The notes: generated from the sequence alone by a model not told the origin. Positions 19,217 through 36,523 are shown, counted from the stretch's first letter. The stretch: 64,000 bases of DNA from Halopseudomonas pelagia (GCF_009497895.1 NZ_CP033116.1:3906001-3970000), one strand, 5' to 3'. Translations and numbers: made by a program.

Positions 19217-19253
19217 CAAATCGAAACGAAACTATTTAGCACAAAACCCTATA

Positions 19254-20165
19254 TCAGACGGCGGCTGCCGGGCGCATAAAGGAGATGGGCGCAGTGCCAG
19301 CGTCGTCAAAGGTCACAACTTCCCAGGCTTCCTTATTGGCAAGCAGGGCACGCAACAGCTTGTTGTTCAAGCCGTGGCCAGATTTGTTGCCGCGGAACTC
19401 ACCCACCAGGCTCTTGCCCAGCAGATACAGATCGCCGATGGCATCGAGAATCTTGTGTTTGACGAATTCGTCCTCATAACGCAGGCCGTCTTCATTCAAT
19501 ACACGGTACTCGTCCACCACGATCGCGTTATCCACGCTACCGCCTAACGCCAGATTCTGTGAGCGCAGATGCTCAATATCACGCATAAACCCGAAGGTCC
19601 GTGCGCGACTGACTTCCTTGACGAAGGAAGTACTGGAAAAATCCACGCTGGCAAACTGACTACGACCGCGAAATACCGGGTGATCGAAATCGATGGCAAA
19701 GGACACCTTGAACCCTTCAAAGGGTAAAAAGCTGGCCGTCTTGCCGTCTTCTTCCACGGTGACTTCACGTTTGATGCGAATGAACTGTTTGGCTGCATCC
19801 TGCTCCTGAATCCCAGCAGACTGGATCAGGAACACAAACGGACCGGCGCTGCCATCCATGATCGGCACTTCTGGCGCACTGAGTTCTACATAGGCGTTAT
19901 CGATACCCAAGCCCGCCATGGCGGACAACAGGTGCTCGACGGTATCCACCTTGGCGCCCTGGTTAACCAGGGTCGTCGACATGGTGGTCTCACCTACGAA
20001 CTCGGCTCGTGCAGGAATCTCGACCACAGGGTCGAGGTCCACCCGCACAAACACAATGCCCGTACCTACCGGCGCCGGCTTCAGCGTGAGGTAGACCTTC
20101 TCACCCGAATGCAGGCCAACACCGGTGGCCCGGATGATATTCTTCAGTGTGCGTTGTCTGATCAT
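19254..20165 (-). CDS. lpxC: UDP-3-O-acyl-N-acetylglucosamine deacetylase LpxC
   Basis: 303 residues, the first committed step of lipid A synthesis; a zinc amidase. Zinc ligands are visible: H78 in [11 protein letters not shown], and H and D in [10 protein letters not shown]; the catalytic base H is in NKSGHGLNN. The start at MIRQRTLKN is chosen by match to the Pseudomonas protein; an ATG three codons upstream (20174) has a closer GCGGAA and remains possible. It is at the end of the dcw region, with its own promoter. Confidence 0.97.
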   Translation of the reverse strand: MIRQRTLKNIIRATGVGLHSGEKVYLTLKPAPVGTGIVFVRVDLDPVVEIPARAEFVGETTMSTTLVNQGAKVDTVEHLLSAMAGLGIDNAYVELSAPEVPIMDGSAGPFVFLIQSAGIQEQDAAKQFIRIKREVTVEEDGKTASFLPFEGFKVSFAIDFDHPVFRGRSQFASVDFSSTSFVKEVSRARTFGFMRDIEHLRSQNLALGGSVDNAIVVDEYRVLNEDGLRYEDEFVKHKILDAIGDLYLLGKSLVGEFRGNKSGHGLNNKLLRALLANKEAWEVVTFDDAGTAPISFMRPAAAV

Positions 20166-20218
20166 GCTTGACATGGCTTCCGCTCTAGTTGCGAATTATT
20201 TTCAACAAATTGGCGTGC

Positions 20219-20227
20219 ATAATAGCA
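20219..20227 (-). promoter_or_regulatory. Extended -10 promoter of lpxC (candidate)
   Basis: On the minus strand TGC precedes TATTAT (-10 at 20219-20224), an extended -10 with no good -35. It would give a leader of about 45 bases to the lpxC start. Confidence 0.4.
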
Positions 20228-20288
20228 AAGTACGCCTCTGTTGAATACCAATCAGCCCTATCCAGTCAATTGACTGACCCTATCAGGA

Positions 20289-21470
20289 TCAGTCAGCTTG
20301 ACGGCGCAGGAAGGCTGGAATATCAAGATAATCCAGGTCTTCCGCGGGCTGATTCAGCCGTGCTGCCGCTGCACTGTTGCCCTGCCCGGTATTACGCATA
20401 ACCGTTGGGCGGTCCAGATCGCGATAGTTCGGCGCAGTGCTTTCCGCAGGCTGCTGACGGCTTGGCGCGGCAGTCGCAGTGGTGTTATCAATCACCTTGA
20501 CTGGCTTGTCAGTCTTGGCACCCAGGCCGGTCGCAACAACGGTCACGCGCAGCTCATCACGCAGTTCTGGATCGATCACGGTACCCACCACCACGGTGGC
20601 GGTGTCGGAGGCGAACTCTTCAACCGTGTTACCCACTTCAGAGAACTCACCCAGTGACAGATCCGGGCCAGCAGTAATGTTGACCAGAATACCGCGCGCG
20701 CCCATCAGATTCACGTCTTCCAGTAGCGGGCTGCGGATAGCCGCTTCAGCCGCTTCACGTGCACGGTTCGGACCACTGGCGTGACCAGTACCCATCATCG
20801 CCATACCCATTTCGCTCATGACGGTTTTCACGTCGGCGAAGTCGACGTTGATCATACCCGGACGCATGATCAGGTCAGCAATGCCCTGCACGGCGCCAAG
20901 CAGCACGTCGTTGGCCTTGCTGAAGGCGGCCAGCAGGCTGGCGTCTTTGCCCAGAACGGTAAGCAGCTTTTCGTTCGGGATGGTGATCAGCGAATCGACA
21001 TGCTGGCTCAGCTCGCGAATACCTTCCTCGGCGATCTGCATGCGCTTGCGGCCTTCGAAGGGGAATGGCTTGGTTACAACTGCGACGGTAAGGATGCCCA
21101 TTTCGCGCGCAACTTCAGCGACGATCGGAGCAGCACCAGTACCAGTACCACCACCCATACCGGCGGTGATGAACACCATGTCAGCGCCGCGCAGCACTTC
21201 GGCGATACGCTCACGATCTTCCATCGCCGCTTCACGGCCGATCAGCGGGTTGGCGCCGGCGCCCAGACCTTTGGTCACATTCGGACCCAGTTGCAGTACG
21301 GTGCGGGCGCTGATGTTTTTCAGTGCCTGGGCATCGGTATTGGCGCAGATGAACTCAACGCCTTCAACGTTATTGACCACCATGTGCTGCAGGGCATTAC
21401 CACCGCCACCGCCGACACCGACGACTTTGATTACCGCGTTTTGCGGAACGTTATCAATTAATTCAAACAT
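20289..21470 (-). CDS. ftsZ: Cell division GTPase FtsZ
   Basis: 393 residues. It polymerises into the Z-ring at mid-cell. The tubulin signature GGGTGTG is at 106-112, and the GTP-binding GVGGGGGNA loop is near the N-terminus. The C-terminal partner-binding peptide [14 protein letters not shown] is intact, after a variable linker (about 320-375). ATG at 21470 has AAGGAG upstream. It follows ftsA by 93 bases, which hold a hairpin and a short repeated sequence. Confidence 0.98.
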   Translation of the reverse strand: MFELIDNVPQNAVIKVVGVGGGGGNALQHMVVNNVEGVEFICANTDAQALKNISARTVLQLGPNVTKGLGAGANPLIGREAAMEDRERIAEVLRGADMVFITAGMGGGTGTGAAPIVAEVAREMGILTVAVVTKPFPFEGRKRMQIAEEGIRELSQHVDSLITIPNEKLLTVLGKDASLLAAFSKANDVLLGAVQGIADLIMRPGMINVDFADVKTVMSEMGMAMMGTGHASGPNRAREAAEAAIRSPLLEDVNLMGARGILVNITAGPDLSLGEFSEVGNTVEEFASDTATVVVGTVIDPELRDELRVTVVATGLGAKTDKPVKVIDNTTATAAPSRQQPAESTAPNYRDLDRPTVMRNTGQGNSAAAARLNQPAEDLDYLDIPAFLRRQAD

Positions 21471-21543
21471 GGCCCATCTCCTTGAGAACTGTCTCGTTTC
21501 GTTCGTTTCGTTTACAGCTGTTTGCTCGCTTGCGCGAGGCCTG

Positions 21544-21559
21544 CCCGCTTTAAAGCGGG
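21544..21559. other. Hairpin in ftsA-ftsZ spacer
   Basis: CCCGCTTT directly followed by AAAGCGGG: an 8-bp palindrome 5 bases past the ftsA stop. Downstream (minus strand, about 21490-21512) is a purine-rich repeat of CGAAA/CGAAC units before the ftsZ ribosome site. It could tune ftsA-ftsZ mRNA stability. Confidence 0.5.
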
Positions 21560-21563
21560 TCTA

Positions 21564-22793
21564 TTAAAAATTACCTTTGAACCAGCGCTTAACCCGTATC
21601 AGCGCTGACTCTTTGCTCTGTTCCGAACTGCTCGCCGCCAGTGCGTGATGGCGGTTGCCGTAATGCAGCAAACCTACGCTGGTGGCGTAGATCGGGTTGC
21701 GCACCACGTCGGTCAAACCCTTGAACTCCTGAGGCATGCCCAGGCGTACTGGCATGTGAAAAATCTCCTCGGCCAGTTCGACCGCGCCTTCCATCTTCGA
21801 GGTGCCACCAGTCAACACGATGCCTGCAGGAATCATGTCTTCGAACCCGGAACGCCGTAGTTCAGCCTGAATCAGCGTGAACAGCTCGTCGTAGCGCGGC
21901 TCGACTACTTCAGCCAGCGCCTGCCGGGAAAGGTCACGCGGTGGCCGCTCGCCAACGCTCGGGACTTTGATGGTTTCTTCCGGGCCGGCCAGTTTGGCCA
22001 GGGCACAGGCGTATCGAATCTTGATTTCTTCGGCGTATTGCGTCGGCGTGCGCAGGGCCATGGCGATGTCATTGGTCACCTGATCACCGGCAATCGGGAT
22101 CACCGCCGTGTGGCGAATCGCGCCCTCGGTGAAGATCGCGATGTCGGTAGTGCCGCCACCGATATCCACCATGCAAACGCCCAGCTCCTTCTCGTCTTCG
22201 GTCAATACCGCATAACTGGAGGCCAGTTGTTCGAGAATCACATCCTCGACTTCCAGGCCACAGCGGCGGATGCATTTCTCGATGTTCTGCACCGCATTCA
22301 GCGCACAGGTCACTAGGTGCACTTTGGCTTCCAGACGCACGCCGGACATGCCCAGCGGCTCGCGCACGCCTTCCTGGTTATCGATCACGTATTCCTGCGG
22401 CAGGATGTGCAGCACTTTCTGGTCAGCGGGAATCGCCACCGCCTGACCGGCATCCAGCACCCGCTCGATATCTGCCTGTGCCACTTCGCGGTCGCGAATG
22501 GCGACGATGCCGTGGGAGTTCAGGCTGCGGATATGATTGCCAGCGATACCGGCGAACACTGAGTGAATCTGGCAGCCGGCCATCAACTCAGCCTCTTCGA
22601 TGGCGCGCTGGATGGATTGCACGGTGGATTCGATGTTCACCACCACACCCTTCTTCAGCCCGCGCGAAGGGTGCGAACCGATACCGACAATCTCAAGCTC
22701 GCCGTCTGCACCAATCTCACCGACCAGCGCTACGACCTTGGATGTGCCGATGTCGAGTCCGACAATCATTCTGCTACCCTGCTTGCTCGCCAT
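21564..22793 (-). CDS. ftsA: Cell division protein FtsA
   Basis: 409 residues, an actin-like ATPase that tethers FtsZ to the membrane. The phosphate-1 motif IVGLDIGTSKV, the phosphate-2 region VDIGGGTTDIAIF and LTGGTSKMEG are present, and the C-terminal amphipathic membrane-targeting helix is RVKRWFKGNF. It starts 9 bases after the ftsQ stop. Confidence 0.97.
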   Translation of the reverse strand: MASKQGSRMIVGLDIGTSKVVALVGEIGADGELEIVGIGSHPSRGLKKGVVVNIESTVQSIQRAIEEAELMAGCQIHSVFAGIAGNHIRSLNSHGIVAIRDREVAQADIERVLDAGQAVAIPADQKVLHILPQEYVIDNQEGVREPLGMSGVRLEAKVHLVTCALNAVQNIEKCIRRCGLEVEDVILEQLASSYAVLTEDEKELGVCMVDIGGGTTDIAIFTEGAIRHTAVIPIAGDQVTNDIAMALRTPTQYAEEIKIRYACALAKLAGPEETIKVPSVGERPPRDLSRQALAEVVEPRYDELFTLIQAELRRSGFEDMIPAGIVLTGGTSKMEGAVELAEEIFHMPVRLGMPQEFKGLTDVVRNPIYATSVGLLHYGNRHHALAASSSEQSKESALIRVKRWFKGNF

Positions 22794-22802
22794 AAGTTCC
22801 CG

Positions 22803-23669
22803 TTACTCCCCCGTTGATGCTTGTGCGACCGGCTCGCGCCAAGCCACTGCCATTGCATTGCTGTAGCGCAGGTCAACCCGCGCTATTTGTTCCCGATATT
22901 CGGACAGCATGTGCTGATCGATCGTCAGAAACCGTTGCATCTTGTCTACCAACTTGTCCCGCCCGAGCAGCACCTGCATGCCGTCCTGGGTGGTCAGAAA
23001 CCAACTGCCGCGATCACGCAATTCAAGCTCGGCCACCCCCAGACCATAGGGCCGCAGCAAGCGATTGAACTGCTGGTAATACTGCATAACCCGCTGCTGG
23101 GCGCGCTGCGGCCCGGACAACTGCGGCAGATCGGCAAAGCGGCTGATATCTTCAGGGCTAAACGCCTTGCCCTCATTGTTCAGCAGCGCGTCACTGCCCC
23201 AACGTGCGACGGGCATCTGCTCGTCCAGGTGCACGATCAACTGATCCGGCCAAACGCGCGTGACCGATACACCAGCCACCCAGGGCATCGCTGCCAGATC
23301 ACCGCGCATAGCGCTGAGATCAATACCCAGAAAACTTTCACTCAGGTAGGGCTGGATCACCGTCTGCACCGCAGTGGGATCGATGTATTGCAACTCGCCC
23401 TGCACGCTAACCAGATCAATCGGCCGATCCGCCAGCGGCCAGAGGCGGCTACCCAGCTCATACAGACCAACGCCCAAGGCCAGCAACAACACCGGCCAGA
23501 GGATCTGTTGTGCACGGCCAAAGGTGCCTTGCAGCGACAGCCAGCGCAGGGACAGGCTCGGCCAGGTGCGTGGGGCTGGTTGAGAGACACGCACGGCACC
23601 ACGACTGGACGCAGAGCGTCGAGTCGTGGCCTTGCCGGCACGTGGATCTCTGATCATGGCCCCTAGCAT
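22803..23669 (-). CDS. ftsQ: Cell division protein FtsQ
   Basis: 288 residues, bitopic inner-membrane divisome protein. A basic N-terminal cytoplasmic tail (1-55) and one membrane segment (about 58-75) precede the POTRA domain (IDLVSVQGELQYIDPTAVQTVIQ) and beta domain (VTRVWPDQLIVHLDEQMPVARW). ATG at 23669 has GAGGG six bases upstream. It links FtsBL to the late division proteins. Confidence 0.95.
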   Translation of the reverse strand: MLGAMIRDPRAGKATTRRSASSRGAVRVSQPAPRTWPSLSLRWLSLQGTFGRAQQILWPVLLLALGVGLYELGSRLWPLADRPIDLVSVQGELQYIDPTAVQTVIQPYLSESFLGIDLSAMRGDLAAMPWVAGVSVTRVWPDQLIVHLDEQMPVARWGSDALLNNEGKAFSPEDISRFADLPQLSGPQRAQQRVMQYYQQFNRLLRPYGLGVAELELRDRGSWFLTTQDGMQVLLGRDKLVDKMQRFLTIDQHMLSEYREQIARVDLRYSNAMAVAWREPVAQASTGE

Positions 23670-23678
23670 GGTCTGCCC

Positions 23679-26039
<2,361 letters not shown>

Positions 26040-26050
<11 letters not shown>

Positions 26051-27113
26051 GGGCGACCTCCATGCAAGCGCGAACGACGTCGGCGGTAGCGTTGGGTGTG
26101 GCCTGGCGGCGTGCGTTCTGAGCCATCGCTTGCAGCGTCTCCGGTTGGGAAAAAAGAGTTTTCATTTGCTCAGCCAGCAGCGTGCCCGACAGGCTGGCCT
26201 GGGCTAGCAATACCGCAGCCTCGCGGTCCGCAAGGTACCGAGCATTGGCGGTCTGGTGATCATCAATCGCATGGGGCAAAGGAATCAGCAGTGAGGGCCG
26301 GCCGGCAGCCGCCAGCTCGCAAACGGTCAAAGCGCCAGCGCGGCAAACCACTAGGTCAGCCCAGGTGTAAGCCGCCGCCATATCGGCGATAAAGGCGTCG
26401 ACCTGGGCATGCACGCCCGCGGATTGGTAGGCATCGCGGCTGATGTCCAGATGCTGCTTGCCGCACTGATGCCAGACTTCCGGACGCTGCTCTCCACTCA
26501 ACATGGCGACCGCTTCCGGCAGCAACGTGTTCAGCGGAAGCGCGCCCAGGCTGCCACCCAGCACCAGCAAACGCGGCCGCCGTTCGCCAGTCCAATTCAT
26601 TGGCGCTACCCGGGCGATCTCTTCACGCACCGGGTTGCCGGTACTGCGACGTTTGTCGTCATCCGCAAAGCTGCCAGGGAAACCTTCACAGCGGCGTACA
26701 GCCAGGTGCGCGAGCAGACGATTGGCCGTACCGACCACTGCGTTCTGTTCGTGGATCACCAGCGGAATACGCTTGATCCACGCGGCCAGACCGCCCGGCC
26801 CGGTTACATAACCACCGGCACCCAGTACACATACCGGCTTGAGCTCGCCCAGCAGACGCAGGCACTGACCCAGCGCACGCAGTAACTGCAACGGCGCTTT
26901 GAGCAGACCGAGTTTGCCCTTGCCGCGCAGACCCTGCACATCTATGTAGTGGATAGCGATGCCAGCGGCGGGAATCAGCTCCGCTTCTATGCCTCGGCGG
27001 GTGCCCAGCCAGTGGACTTGATAACCCTGGTCAGCGAACATCCGAGCGCAAGCCAGCGCTGGAAACACGTGCCCACCGGTACCGCCAGCCATGATCAGAA
27101 TATTCTTACTCAT
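26040..27113 (-). CDS. murG: UDP-GlcNAc transferase MurG
   Basis: 357 residues, GT28 peripheral membrane enzyme that converts lipid I to lipid II. Motifs: [16 protein letters not shown] (donor/acceptor glycine loop), [36 protein letters not shown] and [34 protein letters not shown] (given here as family features over about residues 5-290). Confidence 0.97.
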
Positions 27114-28281
27114 CGCCCGCCTCCCGCAGCGCCTGACGGCGCTCCCAGTCGATGCGCAGCAAGATACCCAGACTGATGCAGCAGACCACCAACGAACTGC
27201 CGCCGTAACTGAGAAACGGCAGTGTCAGACCCTTGGTGGGGAGCAGGCCGACATTCACGCCGACATTGATCAGTATCTGACCAATCCACATGATCGCCAG
27301 GCCGTAAGCCAGATAGGCCGAGAACAACCGACCGGCGCGCTCTGCCCACAAGCCGATATACAACGCGCGTACGGCAACAAAGACCAGCAGTGCAAAAGCC
27401 CCTAAAGCGCCAATCAAGCCAAGTTCCTCGGCCAGCACGGCAAACACGAAATCGGTGTGTGCTTCCGGCAGGTAGAACTGCTTCTGAATACTGTTGCCCA
27501 AGCCCACACCGAGCCAATGGCCTCGGCCAAAGGCAATCAGGGCTTGAGTCAGCTGATAACCGGTACCGAAGGGGTCTTCCCAGGGATTCAGGAAGCCGGT
27601 CAGGCGCTGCAGACGATAAGGCGCGCTGAGGATCAACAGCCCACCGGCGGCAGCCAGTGAACCAAAGAGTGTAATAAAGCGGAACAGGCCAACACCGCCG
27701 AGGAACAGCATGCCAATGGCGGCACCCATGAGCACCACGGTGGCACCAAAGTCCGGTTCGACGATCAGCAGGCCGGCCATGGGGAACAACACCATGAAGG
27801 GTTTGACGAAGCCCCAAAGGCTTTCCTTGACCTCTTCCTGACGATGCACCAGATAGCCCGCCAGGAAGACCACGGCGAACAGCTTGGCCAATTCCGAGGG
27901 CTGGATATTGATCGGCCCTACGGCGATCCAGCGCCAGCTGCCGTTTACTTCCCGGCCAATGCCAGGAATCAGCACCGCGATCAACAAGGCAAAGCCAAGA
28001 AACAGCAAGGGAAAGCGGAACTGCTCCCACAAACGAATAGGCGTCGAGAGCACTACGACCAGCGCGCCAAGCCCGATCACCAGATAAACCACCTGGCGGA
28101 TCATATAGAACAGCGGGTTACCCAACTGGCCGGCAGCAACCTCCATTGACGCAGACGACACCATCACCAGGCCCAGCCCGAGCAAACAGATGGCGGCGAC
28201 CAGCAGTGGCATGTCCATATCGAACCGACGCTGGCCTACCAACGGCGCGGCGGATTGCAGGAGAGTGGGTAGCCCGATCAT
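27106..28281 (-). CDS. ftsW: Peptidoglycan glycosyltransferase FtsW
   Basis: 391 residues, SEDS family, about ten membrane segments. It polymerises septal glycan strands with FtsI. Conserved stretches: GREVNGSWRWIAVG, QPSELAKL, VEPDFGATVV, LPEAHTDFVFAVLAEELG and LPFLSYGGSSL. It overlaps murG by 8 bases and murD by 4. Confidence 0.97.
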   Translation of the reverse strand: MIGLPTLLQSAAPLVGQRRFDMDMPLLVAAICLLGLGLVMVSSASMEVAAGQLGNPLFYMIRQVVYLVIGLGALVVVLSTPIRLWEQFRFPLLFLGFALLIAVLIPGIGREVNGSWRWIAVGPINIQPSELAKLFAVVFLAGYLVHRQEEVKESLWGFVKPFMVLFPMAGLLIVEPDFGATVVLMGAAIGMLFLGGVGLFRFITLFGSLAAAGGLLILSAPYRLQRLTGFLNPWEDPFGTGYQLTQALIAFGRGHWLGVGLGNSIQKQFYLPEAHTDFVFAVLAEELGLIGALGAFALLVFVAVRALYIGLWAERAGRLFSAYLAYGLAIMWIGQILINVGVNVGLLPTKGLTLPFLSYGGSSLVVCCISLGILLRIDWERRQALREAGDE

Positions 28282-29627
28282 GCCAGCAACCTCGCTACGG
28301 CTTTGGCGAACACGTCGCCGCGCTCTTCGAAGTTGCGGAACATATCCAGACTGGCGCAGGCCGGAGACAGCAGCACCATATCGCCAGGCTGGGCGATCTG
28401 GGCAGCGGCGGTGACCGCCTCCTCCAGATTGGTCACGCGGATAAGTGGAACCTCGCCCGCCAGGGCTTGTTCCATCAGCGGCGCGTCGCGGCCCAGTAAC
28501 ACCACCGCTCGGCAGTGTTGCTGCACCGCGCTGTTAAGCGGCGCAAAATCAGCGCCTTTGCCATCGCCACCGGCAATCAGTATCTGCTTGCCGGTCATTT
28601 CCGCGGCAAAGCCGTTAATCGCGGCCAAGGCGGCACCGACATTGGTCGCTTTGGAATCGTTGTAGTAATCCACGCCAGCGGCTTGACCCACCCACTGGCA
28701 ACGATGTGGCAACCCGGCAAACTCACGCAATGCGTTCAGCATCGCCGGCATCGGCAATCCGACCGCATGCCCCAACGCCAGAGCGGCCAATGCGTTGGCC
28801 TGGTTGTGCGCGCCCTTGATTTTCAATTCAGTCACGGGCATCAACGCATCGAACTGAAACGCCAGACAGGTTTGCCCGTCACTTTCCATCAGACCGAAAC
28901 CCTTGAAATCCGGACGCGAGAGGCCGAAGGTCCAGCATGGCAACTGGTCAGCGACCAGGGCGCGTGAAAGATCGTCATCGCGGTTCACCACAACCTGGCG
29001 GGCGCCGCGGAATATGCGATGTTTGGCCTGGTGGTAGGCCAGCAGACTCGGATAACGATCCATGTGGTCTTCACTGACGTTCAAAACAGTGGCCACTTCG
29101 GCATTCAGCTTGTCGGTGGTTTCCAGCTGGAAACTGGATAACTCCAGAACGTACAGATCGGCATTCTCATCCAGCAGGTCCAATGCCGGTGTGCCCAGAT
29201 TGCCGCCCACGGCAACACGTTTACCGGCTGCTGTGGCCATATCGCCGACCAGCGTGGTCACGGTACTTTTCGCGTTGGATCCGGTGATCGCAACAATCGG
29301 TGCTTTGGCCTCACGGGCAAACAGCTCGACATCGCCGACCAGGCTCACACCCGCCGCTTTTGCCTTGACCAGCGCAGGCGTGGACAACGCAATACCGGGG
29401 CTGACCACCAGTTCGGATGCCCTGGACAGGATTTCCGCATCCAGCTCACCCAGATGCAGATCAGCCATAGGGGCAAAGCGCTTGAGCTGATCAAGGCCTG
29501 GAGGATTGTCGCGGGTGTCGGCTACGGCAAAGGGCAAACCACGGCCCGCCAAATAACGGGCGACCGACAGCCCGGTCTTACCCAGGCCGACGATGATCCG
29601 TTGCTTGTCCGTGGTTATCAATGACAC
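28278..29627 (-). CDS. murD: UDP-N-acetylmuramoylalanine--D-glutamate ligase MurD
   Basis: 449 residues. It adds D-Glu to the stem peptide. ATP loop GSNAKSTV, LELSSFQLE, NVSEDHMDRY, YNDSKATN and LLSPACASLDMF are all MurD signatures. It is 10 bases from mraY. Confidence 0.98.
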   Translation of the reverse strand: MSLITTDKQRIIVGLGKTGLSVARYLAGRGLPFAVADTRDNPPGLDQLKRFAPMADLHLGELDAEILSRASELVVSPGIALSTPALVKAKAAGVSLVGDVELFAREAKAPIVAITGSNAKSTVTTLVGDMATAAGKRVAVGGNLGTPALDLLDENADLYVLELSSFQLETTDKLNAEVATVLNVSEDHMDRYPSLLAYHQAKHRIFRGARQVVVNRDDDLSRALVADQLPCWTFGLSRPDFKGFGLMESDGQTCLAFQFDALMPVTELKIKGAHNQANALAALALGHAVGLPMPAMLNALREFAGLPHRCQWVGQAAGVDYYNDSKATNVGAALAAINGFAAEMTGKQILIAGGDGKGADFAPLNSAVQQHCRAVVLLGRDAPLMEQALAGEVPLIRVTNLEEAVTAAAQIAQPGDMVLLSPACASLDMFRNFEERGDVFAKAVARLLA

Positions 29628-29637
29628 CGGTATTTCC

Positions 29638-30720
29638 TCAACGCAGTTTCAGTGTGGCCAAACCGACCAACACCAGGATTACGGTAATGATCCAGAAACG
29701 CACGATGACGCGCGGCTCCGGCCAGCCCTTCAGTTCGAAATGGTGATGAATCGGCGCCATGCGAAAGACCCGGCGCCCGGTCAACTTGAACGAGGCGACC
29801 TGAACGATCACCGACAAGGTCTCCACTACAAAGATGCCACCCATGATGAACAGCACGATTTCCTGCCGAACGATCACGGCAATTACGCCGAGTGCCGCGC
29901 CGAGCGCCAGCGCACCGACGTCGCCCATAAATACCTGAGCGGGATAGGTGTTGAACCAGAGAAAGCCAAGGCCGGCACCAACCAGCGCGCCACAGAAGAT
30001 AATCAGCTCCCCAGCGCCGGGGACATAAGGAATCAGCAGGTACTCGGCAAAGCGCGCGTTACCAGATAGGTAGGCAAAAATCCCCAGCGCGCCGCCAACC
30101 ATCACCGTGGGCATGATCGCCAGCCCATCCAGGCCGTCAGTCAGGTTGACCGCGTTGCTGGAGCCGACGATGACGAAATAGGTGAGCAGAATGAACAGTG
30201 CGCCCAGCTGGAACTCGATCTGCTTGAAAAAGGGCACGATCAAGGTGGTTTCAACTGGCGAGTCGGCGGCCATATACAGGATAACCGCGGCAGTCAGACC
30301 AAACACCGATTGCCAGAAATACTTCCAGCGCGAGGGCAGGCCACGGGAGTTTTTCTCTACCACCTTGCGGTAATCATCCACCCAACCTATCGCACCAAAG
30401 GCAAAGGTCACGCCAAGCACAACCCATACATAAAGGTTGCTCAGATCGGCCCACAGCAGGGTACTGACACCAATGGCCATCAGGATCAGCGCGCCGCCCA
30501 TGGTCGGGGTGCCGGCCTTGGACAGATGCGACTGCGGGCCATCATTACGCACGGACTGGCCGATCTGGCGGAAACTCAGCGTGCGAATCATCCAGGGGCC
30601 AAGAAACAGAGCTAAACCCAATGCGGTCAATACGCCGAGAATCCCGCGCAGCGTCAGGTACTGGAATACTGAGAATCCGGTGTAGAACTGTTGCAGGTAT
30701 TGGGTCAGCAGCAGCAACAT
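29638..30720 (-). CDS. mraY: Phospho-MurNAc-pentapeptide transferase MraY
   Basis: 360 residues from the ATG at 30720, one base after the murF stop (an open frame continues upstream, but only as a shadow of murF). Ten membrane segments. It attaches phospho-MurNAc-pentapeptide to undecaprenyl phosphate to make lipid I. Catalytic Asp motifs are visible: [18 protein letters not shown] and GDVGALALG, plus the HHHFE motif near the C-terminus. Confidence 0.97.
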   Translation of the reverse strand: MLLLLTQYLQQFYTGFSVFQYLTLRGILGVLTALGLALFLGPWMIRTLSFRQIGQSVRNDGPQSHLSKAGTPTMGGALILMAIGVSTLLWADLSNLYVWVVLGVTFAFGAIGWVDDYRKVVEKNSRGLPSRWKYFWQSVFGLTAAVILYMAADSPVETTLIVPFFKQIEFQLGALFILLTYFVIVGSSNAVNLTDGLDGLAIMPTVMVGGALGIFAYLSGNARFAEYLLIPYVPGAGELIIFCGALVGAGLGFLWFNTYPAQVFMGDVGALALGAALGVIAVIVRQEIVLFIMGGIFVVETLSVIVQVASFKLTGRRVFRMAPIHHHFELKGWPEPRVIVRFWIITVILVLVGLATLKLR

Positions 30721-30721
30721 G

Positions 30722-32099
30722 TCAGCGGGCCTTGTCGTTGTTATTATCGGATTGATGCATCGCCTGCAAACCGGCGACGACCTCTTCCATGCCGGCACTT
30801 CGCGAACCTTTGACCAACACTCGCGTGTTGGCATCAAGCTGAGGTACGAGCGCTTCGATCAGTTCTGCACGGCTGCCGAACAACCGCGCATCAGCGCCAA
30901 AACTGTCCACGGCGAGCGCGCACAGACGGCCAACGGCATACAGACCATCCAGGCCTTGTTCGCGAGCATAAGTGCCGATTTCGCGATGGCTTTCCTCTTC
31001 CCACTCACCCAGCTCGCCCATGTCGCCAAGGACCAGGATGCGTGTGCCTTGCAGATCGGCGAGAATGTCGATAGCGGCCTTCACCGATGCCGGGTTTGCG
31101 TTGTAGCTGTCATCTATGATCAAGGAACCCTGCTTACCTTCAAGCGGTGTTACCCGGCCAGCCACCGGCTTGACGCGTGCTAGCCCCCGGCGGATCAGCT
31201 CAAGGTCAGTGCCCAGCAACTGCGCTGCACCAGCCGCCGCCAGTGCATTGGCAATATTGTGCCGGCCGAGCAGATTCATCTGTACGGTGATCGAGCCCTG
31301 CGGGGTGACGAGCAAAAAGCCCGGGCAGCCGCGCTCGTCCAGCTCAACGGATTCGGCCCGCAGCTCGGCTGTCGGGTTATCCAGGCTGAATGCTAGAGAT
31401 TTACGTTTGCCAAGCTGCTGGTACCACTCTTCAAACCAGGGGCTATCCAGGTTGATCACCACCTGCCCTTCCTGGCCCAGCGCGGTAATGATTTCACCCT
31501 TGGCTCGGGCTATGGCTTCCGGGCTACCGAAACGGCCAACGTGCGCCATACCGGCGTTGGTCAACACGCTCAGCGTAGGTTTGGCCAACCCCATGCTGTA
31601 GTTGATATCGCCTAAAGCAGCGGCGCCCATTTCAATCACTGCAAACTGATGCTCAGCACCAAGCTCGAGCAAAGTAAGCGGCACGCCCAGCTCGTTATTC
31701 AGATTGCCGCGGGTCGCCAACACCTGGCCGCGTTCACGCAAGATAGCCGCAAGCATTTCCTTAACCGTGGTCTTGCCGCTGGAACCGGTGATGGCGACTA
31801 CCGGCCCTTGAAATGCCTTACGCGCCAGGGCACTGAGTTGACCCAAGGCGTAGCGGCAGTCATGCACCAGCAATTGCGGCAGCGGATCATTCACGCTGTG
31901 CGATACCAGAGCAGCTGAAGCCCCCGCAGCACGCGCCTGGACCACGTAATCGTGACCGTCTACACGCTCGCCTGAGAGTGCAACAAACAGCCCGCCAGGT
32001 TGCATGCGGCGGGCATCGATGCTGACACTGTCAAAGCGCGCATCAATGCTCACCAGGCTGCCGCCCAGCGGTTTGATCAGTTGTGATAGCTGCATGGCT

Positions 32100-32107
<8 letters not shown>
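30722..32107 (-). CDS. murF: UDP-MurNAc-tripeptide--D-Ala-D-Ala ligase MurF
   Basis: 461 residues. It adds the D-Ala-D-Ala dipeptide made by Ddl. ATP loop [49 protein letters not shown] and LGDMGELG are visible. It overlaps murE by 8 bases. Confidence 0.97.
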
Positions 32108-35588
<3,481 letters not shown>

Positions 35589-35589
<1 letters not shown>

Positions 35590-36521
35590 CAGCGTTTCTC
35601 CGCAATGCGTAGCACCGCGCTTCGGGCTCGGGGATTTCCTGCGACCTCGGCGGCAGAGGGCTTGATCGCCTTACCCACCAAATTGATGCTGACCTGAATA
35701 TCGGCGTCGCGGATCGGCAGATCGCGCGGCAATGGCGCGCCTTTGGCTTCACGCCGCATGAACAGCTTGACCATGCGATCTTCAAGGGAATGGAAACTGA
35801 TGACAGCCAGACGGCCGCCCGGCGCCAGCACGTCCAGCGCGGCTTTAAGGCCGTCCGCCAGATCATCCAGCTCGCGATTGATAAAGATGCGGATGCCCTG
35901 GAACGCGCGGGTAGCCGGATGCTTGTGCTTTTCCCAGGCCGGGTTGGCCTCTTTGAGAACTTCAGCCAGATCGCCTGTGCGGGAAAACGGCTGTTGCGCG
36001 CGGCGCGTCACTACAGCCCGCGCCATGCGTTTGGAGAAGCGCTCTTCGCCGTACTCCTTGAGCACGGTGGCGATGTCTTCTTCCGCTGCACTGTTGATCC
36101 ACTCAGCCGCACTCTGGCCGCTGGTCGGATCCATGCGCATGTCCAGCGGTCCGTCCTGCATAAAGCTGAAGCCGCGTTCGGCATCATCCAGCTGCGGCGA
36201 GGACACACCCAGATCCAGCAGCACGCCATCGACCTGGCCATGCAAGCCGCGCTGGCGCAACTCTTCGGCCATGTCGGCAAAAGAGCGTTGTATAACGACA
36301 AAGCGGCCGTCTTCGGCCGCCAGCTGTTCACCGACCCGGATAGCCTCCGGATCCTTGTCGAAGCCGATCAGCCGGCCCTCCTCGGAGAGCCTTGCCAGCA
36401 CCGCGCGGCTATGTCCGCCGCGCCCGAAGGTGCCGTCTACATAAAGGCCGCCGGGGCGCACTGCAAGACCATCAAGGGCCTCATCGAGCAGTACACTGAC
36501 GTGTCCGTAAAGCGTTTCCAT
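35589..36521 (-). CDS. rsmH: 16S rRNA (cytosine-1402-N4)-methyltransferase RsmH
   Basis: 310 residues. Methylates C1402 in the ribosomal P site. SAM-binding segments: [15 protein letters not shown] and GFDKDPEAI; also [33 protein letters not shown] (family signature, about residues 98-130) and [13 protein letters not shown]. It begins 2 bases after the mraZ stop. Confidence 0.97.
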
Positions 36522-36523
36522 AA

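Noticed and set aside
27110..28030. 306-codon frame overlapping ftsW
   Set aside because: Same-strand shadow frame, rich in Arg/Trp/Cys, no known fold.
30721..30837. N-terminal extension of mraY into murF
   Set aside because: The extra 39 residues are a shadow of murF; MraY proteins start at MLLLLTQYL.
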